Below are positions 1-5,910 of a stretch of 5,910 nt of DNA, one piece after another. The notes beneath the pieces were generated by a model that worked only from the letters and a program-made list of their open reading frames with translations, was not told where the DNA came from and ran no database searches. Location: contig NZ_CAMPHN010000246.1 in the NCBI RefSeq assembly GCF_946885885.1, positions 1 to 5,910 on the forward strand. The letters run 5' to 3'. Position 1 is the first letter of the stretch. Each line of letters starts with the position of its first letter. Position numbers and translations under genes: made by a program. The stretch comes from an uncultured Pseudomonas sp. Its GTDB lineage: Bacteria > Pseudomonadota > Gammaproteobacteria > Pseudomonadales > Pseudomonadaceae.

Positions 1-40
1 CCAAAGTGCCTCAACAGATAACGAGCAAACAGCCTTTTGC
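1..40. other. Short stretch downstream of the porin gene
   Basis: These 40 bases follow the stop codon of the leftward porin gene and are cut by the window edge. I see no complete stem-loop followed by a T-run in the leftward direction, so the end of the transcript is probably outside the window. Confidence 0.4.
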
Positions 41-1321
<1,281 letters not shown>

Positions 1322-1330
<9 letters not shown>

Positions 1331-2995
1331 TTGCTGCTGTGAAACTTCGCCCTCCGTCAGATGCAGCACGAAGGACTCATAGGGCCGCAGGTACAGGCAG
1401 GCGCCGCGCGGCGGGCAATCCGGGTAGTTGCTGATCAACAGGCGCTGGCGGCTGCCGGCCGGCAGCGCATCCTCGGGCAGGCGCACTTCGCAGTCGGCGG
1501 CGAAGAAGTTGTTCACTACCAGCAAGCGCTCGCCCTCACCGACCCGCAGATAGGCCCACACCTGCGGGTGTTCGGGCAGCAGGCAGCGGTATTCGCCCGT
1601 GGTGATCAGCGGCTCGGCCTTGCGCAAGGCGATCAGCCGGCGGTAGTGGTGCAGCACCGAATCGCTGTCCGCCAGGGCCGCCTCGACATTCACCTCGGGG
1701 TAGTTGGGCGCCAGTTCGATCCACGGCTGGGCGCTGCTGAAGCCGGCGTTTTGCGCGGCGCTCCAGTGCATCGGCGTGCGCGCGTTGTCCCGCGACTTCT
1801 GCCGGATCGCCGCCATGATCTCCTCTTCCGGCACCCCCGCCTCGCGCTTGAGGCGGTGGATATTCAGGGTCTCGACATCGCGGTACTGGCGGATATCGTC
1901 GAAGCCCGGATCAGTCATGCCGATCTCTTCGCCCTGGTAGATATAGGGCGTGCCCTGCAGCAGGTGCAGCGCGGTGCCGAGCATCTTCGCCGACTGCACG
2001 CGGTAAACGCCGTCGTCGGCGAAGCGCGAAACCACTCGCGGCTGATCGTGGTTACACCAGAACAAGGCGTTCCAGCCACCGCCCTGCTGCATGCCGGTCT
2101 GCCAGTCGGAAAGGATGCGCTTGAGCCCGACGAAATCGAACTCGGCGTACACCCATTTCTGCAATTCCGGGTAATCGACCTTCAAGTGATGGAAGTTGAA
2201 GGTCATCGACAGCTCGCTGGACTGCGGGTGCGAATAGCGGATGCAGTGTTCCAGGGTGGTGGACGACATCTCACCGACGCTGATCAGCGGATGACCATCG
2301 AAGACTTCGCGGTTCATCTCTTGCAGGTATTCGTGCACCAGCGGGCCGTCGGTGTAGAAACGCCGACCGTCGCAGTCGCCCTCGGGAAAGTCCTTGGGCT
2401 TGGAGATCAGGTTGATCACATCCAGACGGAAACCGCCGACGCCCTTGTCGCGCCAGAAGCGCATCATGCGGAAGATTTCCTCGCGCACCCGCGGGTTGTC
2501 CCAGTTCAGGTCCGCCTGGCTGTGGTCGAACAGGTGCAGGTAGTACTGCTCGGTGACGGCGTCGTACTCCCAGGCCGAACCGCCGAACTTGGATTGCCAG
2601 TTGTTCGGCGTGTCGCGCCAGATATAGAAATCCCGATAGGGGTTATCGCGGCTCTGCCGTGCAGCCTGGAACCAGGGATGCTCGATGGAGGTGTGGCTGA
2701 CCACGATATCCATCATCAGGCGGATGCCGCGACGCCCGGCCTGGTCGATCAGCAATTCCAGGTCGGCCATGCTGCCGCAGCTCGGGTCGACCGCGTAGTA
2801 ATCGCTGATGTCGTAACCGTTGTCGCGCTGCGGCGAACGCAGAAACGGGGTCAGCCACAGGTAATCGACGCCCAGCCACTGCAGGTAGTCGAGCTTGGCG
2901 ACTATCCCGAGCAGGTCGCCGGTGGCCCGGTCGGCATGGCTATAAAAGCTCTTGGGGTAGATCTGGTAGACCACCGAGCGCTTCCAGTCTTGCAT
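1322..2995 (-). CDS. treC: Trehalose-6-phosphate hydrolase (GH13)
   Basis: A 557-residue cytoplasmic alpha,alpha-phosphotrehalase that hydrolyses trehalose 6-phosphate to glucose and glucose 6-phosphate. E. coli TreC is about 551 residues. The GH13 barrel motifs occur in order: QIYPKSF (11-17), DNGYDISDY (58-66), region I DIVVSH (96-101), region II GFRLD with nucleophile Asp192, region III VGEM with acid/base Glu242, and region IV CNHD with Asp317. A C-terminal beta domain follows, with LLVVNN near 491-496. Region I has Ser100 where Asn is usual. The start at 2995 gives the family N-terminus (MQDWKRSVVYQIYPKSF) and has GGGAA 7 nt upstream. The frame stays open rightward to 4048, but that part overlaps treP in another frame and has no GH13 character. 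It lies 80 bp after treP. Related GH13 enzymes (oligo-1,6-glucosidase) are similar; the treP and treR neighbours decide the substrate. Confidence 0.95.
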
Positions 2996-3075
2996 TGCAC
3001 AGTTCCCGATAAGAATGAATGACGCAGGTTGAATCGCACGCCAGGACCAAGCGCCCCGGCGCGGTTGAGCGGATA
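2996..3075 (-). other. treP-treC intercistronic gap with treC ribosome binding site
   Basis: The gap is 80 bp. The only clear signal is GGGAA 7 nt before the treC start (leftward strand, about 3007-3003). I find no convincing promoter, TreR-type palindrome or terminator, so treC is most likely read through from treP. Confidence 0.55.
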
Positions 3076-4518
3076 TCAGGCGACGCGGTAGCCCGGCAGG
3101 ATGATCTTGCGGCTCAGGGCGTAGGTCAGGGTGAAGGGCACAACGATGGCGACCAGCATGCCGAGCATAAACAGCGGGATATGCTGGGGAATGATCGAGA
3201 TAAAGCCCGGCAAGCCGCCGACACCGATGGCTGCGGCCTTGACCTTGCTCAGCGAGAGGAAGATGCAGGCTAGCGCCGAGCCGCACAACGCCGCATAGAA
3301 GGGAAACTTGTAGCGCAGGTTGACGCCGAACATCGCCGGCTCGGTGATACCGAAATACGCCGAGATCGCCGAGGTCGAGGCCATGCTGCGTTCGCGGGCA
3401 TTGCGAGTGACATAGAACACCGCCAGCGCCGCGCTGCCCTGGGCGACGTTGGACATGACGATCATCGGCCAGATAAAGGTGCCGCCATTGCCGGCGATCA
3501 ACTGCAGGTCCACGGCGATAAACATGTGGTGCATGCCGGTGATCACCAGCGGCGCATAGAGCAGGCCGAAGATCAGACCGCCGAGCAGCGGCGCCAGCTC
3601 GAACACATAGACCATGCCTTCGGTGATCAGGATGCCCAGGTGACGGGTGAGCGGGCCGATCAGCGCCAGCGCGAGGAAGCCGGTAATCACGATGGTGGTG
3701 ATCGGCACCACCAGCAACTGAATGGAGTTGGGTACGCGGGCGCGCAACCAGATTTCGATCTGACTCATCACCCAGGCTGCCAGCAGGATCGGCAGGATCT
3801 GCCCCTGATAGCCGACCTTCTCGATCTGGATCAGGCCGAAGATATCGAAGTAGGGAATGCTCGCACCGTCCAGCCCGGCCACCGCCTTGCCGTAGTTCCA
3901 GGCGTTGAGTAGATCCGGGTGCACCAGCAGCAGACCGAGCACGATGCCGAGAATCTCGCTGCCGCCGAAGCGCTTGGCCGCCGACCAGCCGACCAGGGCC
4001 GGGAGGAAGACGAAGGCGGTGTTGGCCATCATATTGATCAGCTGCCACAGGCCTTCGAGGTTCGGGTAGGCCGCCAGCAACGTCTTACCCTCGATAAACA
4101 TGCCCTCGGCGCCGAGCAGGTTGTTGATGCCCATCAGCAGGCCGGCAACGATGATCGCCGGCAGAATCGGCATAAATACGTCGGAGAACACCCGCACCAG
4201 GCGCTGCATCGGGTTGCCCTTGGCCGCCCCCTGCTGCTTGACGTCGGCGATGGTCGCGGCGCTCAGGCCGGTGAGTTCGCGCAGAGCGGCGTAGACCTTC
4301 TCCACCTCCCCCGGCCCGATAACGATCTGGAACACACCACCGGTAAGGAAGCTGCCCTTGACCAGCTCGACCTGCGCCAGCTGGCTGGCGTTCACCAGAC
4401 TGTGATCCTTGAGCGACAGGCGCAAACGGGTGACGCAATGCGCGGCCTGCTCGATGTTGTCCACTCCGCCGAGCGCTTCAAGGAGCTCGGTGGCGGTTTT
4501 ACGGTAATCCTGGCCCAT
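3076..4518 (-). CDS. treP: Trehalose-specific PTS permease, EIIBC
   Basis: A 480-residue inner-membrane protein that takes up trehalose and releases it inside as trehalose 6-phosphate. The N-terminal EIIB domain (about 1-85) has the phospho-acceptor Cys28 in AAHCVTRLR, followed by the GSFLTGGVFQIVIG segment typical of glucose/sucrose-family EIIB. A linker of about 20 residues leads to the EIIC domain (about 105-470) with many hydrophobic segments, GMHHMF (328-333) and the GITEP motif (390-394). The protein ends shortly after EIIC, so no EIIA domain is fused, and no EIIA gene lies in the window. The phosphate donor must be encoded elsewhere. The EIIB/EIIC architecture is seen directly. Trehalose specificity, rather than sucrose or beta-glucoside, comes from resemblance and from treC and a TreR-type regulator next door. 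It is first in the leftward operon, with AAAGGA 7 nt before the start. Confidence 0.93.
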   Translation of the reverse strand: MGQDYRKTATELLEALGGVDNIEQAAHCVTRLRLSLKDHSLVNASQLAQVELVKGSFLTGGVFQIVIGPGEVEKVYAALRELTGLSAATIADVKQQGAAKGNPMQRLVRVFSDVFMPILPAIIVAGLLMGINNLLGAEGMFIEGKTLLAAYPNLEGLWQLINMMANTAFVFLPALVGWSAAKRFGGSEILGIVLGLLLVHPDLLNAWNYGKAVAGLDGASIPYFDIFGLIQIEKVGYQGQILPILLAAWVMSQIEIWLRARVPNSIQLLVVPITTIVITGFLALALIGPLTRHLGILITEGMVYVFELAPLLGGLIFGLLYAPLVITGMHHMFIAVDLQLIAGNGGTFIWPMIVMSNVAQGSAALAVFYVTRNARERSMASTSAISAYFGITEPAMFGVNLRYKFPFYAALCGSALACIFLSLSKVKAAAIGVGGLPGFISIIPQHIPLFMLGMLVAIVVPFTLTYALSRKIILPGYRVA

Positions 4519-4525
4519 GCTTTTT

Positions 4526-4531
4526 TCCTTT
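4526..4531 (-). promoter_or_regulatory. treP ribosome binding site
   Basis: AAAGGA lies 7 nt upstream of the ATG at 4518-4516. It is the best Shine-Dalgarno in the window and fixes this start. Confidence 0.7.
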
Positions 4532-4541
4532 CAGTAAGGTT

Positions 4542-4549
4542 TTGTTATT
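4542..4549 (-). promoter_or_regulatory. CA motif (candidate Hfq/Crc site) in the treP leader
   Basis: AATAACAA on the leftward strand fits AAnAANAA exactly. It begins 31 nt and ends 24 nt upstream of the treP ATG, just before the Shine-Dalgarno. Pseudomonad Hfq/Crc represses translation of sugar and amino-acid uptake genes through such motifs. Role inferred. Confidence 0.4.
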
Positions 4550-4569
4550 GGCGCATGCCGAGGTACAAC
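4542..4569 (+). promoter_or_regulatory. Candidate treR promoter
   Basis: TTGTTA (4542-4547) and TACAAC (4564-4569), 16 bp apart, each match four of six sigma-70 consensus bases. The -10 ends 2 bp before the first operator palindrome, so bound TreR would block initiation and treR would be autoregulated. The match is modest. Confidence 0.3.
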
Positions 4570-4571
4570 GT

Positions 4572-4587
4572 ACTCGTATAGACGAGT
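4572..4587. promoter_or_regulatory. TreR operator, site 1
   Basis: ACTCGTATAGACGAGT is a palindrome with 6-bp arms (ACTCGT / ACGAGT) around ATAG. The core GTATAGAC fits the GT-n-TA-n-AC pattern bound by HutC/UTRA-type GntR regulators. Its central 12 bases match the B. subtilis TreR palindrome TTGTATATACAA at 9 of 12 positions (recalled, not searched). Confidence 0.75.
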
Positions 4588-4597
4588 TAAAGCAACA

Positions 4598-4613
4598 ACT
4601 CGTATAGACGAGT
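4598..4613. promoter_or_regulatory. TreR operator, site 2
   Basis: An exact second copy of the site 1 palindrome, offset by 26 bp. Its arms extend one more base each way (AACTCGT / ACGAGTT, 4597-4614). A spacing of about two and a half helical turns puts the two sites on roughly opposite faces of the DNA. It overlaps the -10 of the candidate treP promoter. Confidence 0.75.
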
Positions 4614-4639
4614 TTAGAGGCAAGCCGACGAATGGACAA
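4611..4639 (-). promoter_or_regulatory. Candidate treP operon promoter
   Basis: On the leftward strand, TTGTCC (4639-4634) is followed after 17 bp by TAAACT (4616-4611), each four of six to consensus. The -10 overlaps operator site 2, and transcription would start inside the operator pair, consistent with direct repression by TreR. The implied treP leader is about 85 nt. Confidence 0.4.
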
Positions 4640-4674
4640 AACGCGGCCGCCCTCTGTAAGGTCAAGCACTCGCG

Positions 4675-4691
4675 GGCGCCGCTATGGCGCC
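4675..4691 (+). other. Small hairpin in the treR leader
   Basis: GGCGCC, a 5-base loop (GCTAT), then GGCGCC forms a GC-only 6-bp stem ending 23 bases before the preferred treR ATG. It would fall within the treR leader and directly next to the alternative start at 4694. Function unknown; GC-rich sequence makes chance occurrence plausible. Confidence 0.3.
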
Positions 4692-4714
4692 GCATGGGAA
4701 GCAAGAGCGAGAGC

Positions 4715-5419
4715 ATGAGCAAATACAACCAGATCTATAGCGATCTGCTTGCCGATATCAGTGCCGAGCGCCTGCCCAAAGGCGCGCGCCTGCCTTCGGA
4801 AACGGAATTGATGGATGCCTACCAGGCTAGTCGCGGTACCGTGCGCAAGGCCATCGAGTTGTTGCAGGAACGCGGTTTCGTGCAGAAACAGCACGGCAAA
4901 GGCGCCTTCGTCCTGTCGCAGAGCCATATCGAACTGCAACTGGGCGGCATCGTCAGCTTCCAGGAAATCCACCAGCGCCTCGGTCGCAGCCTGATCACCG
5001 AGGTCGTCGAATTCCGCCGCATCCCCCTGCAAGGCGCCCTGCTCGAACACCTGCATGCCGAGGAAGGCAGCCTGGTCACGCAGATCAAACGTATCCGTCA
5101 TATCGATGGCAAACGGGTGATCCTCGACATCAACTACTTCGTCGACGAGCTGATTCCCGGCCTCAGCGAGGAGATCGCCAAGGGCTCGATCTACGAATAC
5201 ATCGAAGGCCAGCTCGGCCTCAGCATCAGCTTCGCCCAACGCGTGATCGAAGCCCAGCAATGCAGCAAAGACGACCGCCAGTACCTCGACCTCGATGGTC
5301 AGGGCCATGTGATCGTGATCCGCAACCACACCTTCCTGCAGGATGGCCGCCAGTTCGAATACACCGAATCGCGGCATACCCTGGACAAGTTCTACTTCTC
5401 CGATGTGGCAAGGCGTTGA
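4715..5419 (+). CDS. treR: GntR/UTRA-family trehalose operon repressor
   Basis: A 234-residue cytoplasmic repressor of the HutC subfamily. The N-terminal winged helix (about 3-66) carries LPSETELMDAYQASRGTVR and a GKGAFV wing. The C-terminal UTRA effector domain (about 78-230) includes SIYEYIEGQLGLSIS (158-172) and YTESRHTLDKF (216-226). Both blocks closely resemble B. subtilis TreR (238 residues) as I recall it. It is unlike E. coli TreR, which is LacI-family. In the Bacillus protein trehalose 6-phosphate is the inducer, and I infer the same here. The start at 4715 matches the family N-terminus. An in-frame ATG at 4694 would add seven residues but lacks a Shine-Dalgarno. The Shine-Dalgarno at 4715 is itself weak (AGCGAGAG). 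The gene diverges from treP and shares the operator region. Confidence 0.93.
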   Translation: MSKYNQIYSDLLADISAERLPKGARLPSETELMDAYQASRGTVRKAIELLQERGFVQKQHGKGAFVLSQSHIELQLGGIVSFQEIHQRLGRSLITEVVEFRRIPLQGALLEHLHAEEGSLVTQIKRIRHIDGKRVILDINYFVDELIPGLSEEIAKGSIYEYIEGQLGLSISFAQRVIEAQQCSKDDRQYLDLDGQGHVIVIRNHTFLQDGRQFEYTESRHTLDKFYFSDVARR

Positions 5420-5426
5420 ATAAACC

Positions 5427-5508
5427 GTAGGGTGGATGACGCTTTATCCATCCACCACAGCGATGGTGGATGGATAAAGCGTCAGCTACGCGCCCCGATC
5501 CACCCTAC
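5427..5508. repeat. Element A: long hairpin 7 bp after the treR stop
   Basis: A perfect 19-bp stem (GACGCTTTATCCATCCACC at 5438-5456 with its complement at 5465-5483) encloses an 8-base loop. The outer 11-bp arms GTAGGGTGGAT (5427-5437) and ATCCACCCTAC (5498-5508) also pair. A 14-base bulge (5484-5497) interrupts the 3' side only. It could end or stabilise the treR transcript, though no U-run follows. Confidence 0.8.
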
Positions 5509-5534
5509 CCAACTCCCGTAGCTCAATCCAGCAC

Positions 5535-5605
5535 GTAGCCTGGGTTGAGCGAAGCGATACCCAGGGCGCCGATACCCGGGTATCGCTTCGCTCAACCCGG
5601 GCTAC
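5535..5605. repeat. Element B: GTAG-flanked inverted REP pair
   Basis: 28-base arms (5535-5562 and 5578-5605) pair with one T/G position around a 15-base centre. Each half also holds its own small palindrome: CCTGGGT/ACCCAGG (5539-5545 and 5559-5565) and CCCGGGT/ACCCGGG (5575-5581 and 5595-5601). This is the layout of two REP units head to head. GATACCCGGGTATC at 5571-5584 is an alternative short cruciform. Confidence 0.75.
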
Positions 5606-5618
5606 CATTGGGTGACTT

Positions 5619-5666
5619 TGATCGTTCCCACATCGAGGCGTCGAACCGTCCACGTGGGAACGATCA
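5619..5666. repeat. Element C: GTTCCCAC hairpin
   Basis: 13-bp perfect arms TGATCGTTCCCAC (5619-5631) and GTGGGAACGATCA (5654-5666) surround 22 bases. There is no GTAG foot, so this seems to be a different repeat family. I recognise the TCGTTCCCAC...GTGGGAACG type from Pseudomonas intergenic regions. Confidence 0.7.
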
Positions 5667-5675
5667 GCTGCTCCC

Positions 5676-5742
5676 GTAGCCCGGATGAAATCCGGGGAAT
5701 ATTGTGCGACTGACGCCGCTCCCCGGATTGCATCCGGGCTAC
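5676..5742. repeat. Element D: GTAG-flanked CCCGGAT inverted REP pair
   Basis: 23-base arms (5676-5698 and 5720-5742) pair with a single mismatch (A5688 against G5730) around 21 bases. Each half is GTAG, CCCGGAT, three bases, ATCCGGG. This is the classical REP layout, present twice head to head. Confidence 0.75.
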
Positions 5743-5765
5743 AAAAGCATCCACGAAACATGATT

Positions 5766-5910
5766 AGCACGTAGCCTGGGTTGAGCGCAGCGATACCCAG
5801 GGCGCCGATACCCGGGTATCGCTTCGCTCAACCCGGGCTACCATTGGGTGACTTTGATCGTTCCCACATCGAGGCGTCGAACCGTCCACGTGGGAACGAT
5901 CAGCTGCTCC
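5766..5910. repeat. 145-bp direct repeat, copy 2 (elements B' and C'), reaching the window edge
   Basis: Copy 2 begins 236 bp after copy 1 and matches it base for base up to the last base of the window, with one substitution at 5788. Its hairpins are B' (5771-5798 with 5814-5841) and C' (5855-5867 with 5890-5902). In B' the substitution breaks one pair of the stem. The right boundary is not visible. Confidence 0.9.

Larger units (their letters stand above)
5530..5674. repeat. 145-bp direct repeat, copy 1 (elements B and C)
   Basis: Identical to 5766-5910 except for A at 5552 versus C at 5788. It contains hairpins B and C joined by a 13-base spacer (5606-5618). Confidence 0.9.
5420..5910. repeat. 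Gene-free composite repeat array downstream of treR
   Basis: This 491-bp stretch has no plausible gene and is almost entirely inverted repeats. The order is A (5427-5508), B (5535-5605), C (5619-5666), D (5676-5742), B' (5771-5841) and C' (5855-5902). Elements A, B, D and B' begin with GTAG and end with CTAC, as in RAYT-associated REP pairs (REPINs/BIMEs). C and C' lack that foot. The array continues to, and probably past, the window edge. Confidence 0.8.

Noticed and set aside
1361..3022. Long rightward open frame (553 codons) opposite treC.
   Set aside because: Antisense shadow typical of GC-rich genes; the GH13 motifs are unambiguous on the other strand.
3051..3062. GCGC-CCCG-GCGC hairpin between treP and treC.
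   Set aside because: Only four pairs in a GC-rich region; chance occurrence is likely.
2996..4048. Open frame extending treC rightward by 351 codons, suggesting a 908-residue fusion protein.
   Set aside because: It overlaps treP in another frame, has low-complexity Arg/Ala/Gly-rich composition, and TreC has a clear family N-terminus and Shine-Dalgarno at 2995.
4694..4714. treR start seven codons earlier.
   Set aside because: No Shine-Dalgarno, sits against a GC hairpin, and the family N-terminus fits the ATG at 4715; not fully excluded.
4682..5377. Leftward open frame of 231 codons opposite treR.
   Set aside because: Antisense shadow, rich in Asp/Ala/Leu/Phe; treR motifs are clear on the rightward strand.
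5427..5508. Intrinsic terminator for treR.
   Set aside because: A strong hairpin is present but no T-run follows, and it belongs to a mobile repeat family; kept only as a possible 3' end.
5486..5770. Leftward open frame of 94 codons in the repeat array.
   Set aside because: It runs through elements B, C and D and consists of translated repeats; no domain or Shine-Dalgarno.
5530..5910. CRISPR array.
   Set aside because: Repeats are long palindromic elements in only two copies, with no short regular repeats or unique equal-length spacers.

Overview
The window looks like the chromosome of a GC-rich gammaproteobacterium, most likely a Pseudomonas. The grounds are the GC-rich coding sequence, the protein set, and the GTAG-flanked palindromic repeats at the right end. 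The finer guess of the P. stutzeri/mendocina/alcaligenes side of the genus rests only on familiarity with those repeat families and is weak.

Layout. A three-gene leftward block occupies the first three quarters: treP (trehalose PTS EIIBC, 4518 to 3076), treC (trehalose-6-phosphate hydrolase, 2995 to 1322) and a LamB-family sugar porin (1243 to 41). A rightward GntR/UTRA repressor gene, treR (4715 to 5419), diverges from treP. The roughly 200 bp between treP and treR hold two copies of the palindrome ACTCGTATAGACGAGT, 26 bp apart, which are strong candidates for TreR operators. Right of treR, 5420-5910 has no gene. It is a dense array of inverted repeats, including a 145-bp direct repeat present twice at a 236-bp period; the second copy runs into the window edge.

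How it works together (family knowledge plus inference). The porin would admit trehalose through the outer membrane. TreP would phosphorylate and import it as trehalose 6-phosphate, using an EIIA encoded elsewhere. TreC would split that into glucose and glucose 6-phosphate. TreR would keep the system off until trehalose 6-phosphate accumulates. A-rich AAnAANAA motifs lie in the leaders of treP and of the porin gene, and I did not see one before treC. They suggest Hfq/Crc catabolite repression aimed at the uptake steps.

I do not see an undescribed multi-gene system here. The most unusual material is the composite repeat array downstream of treR, the operator layout with two face-to-face candidate promoters, and a REP-like hairpin that includes the treC stop codon.
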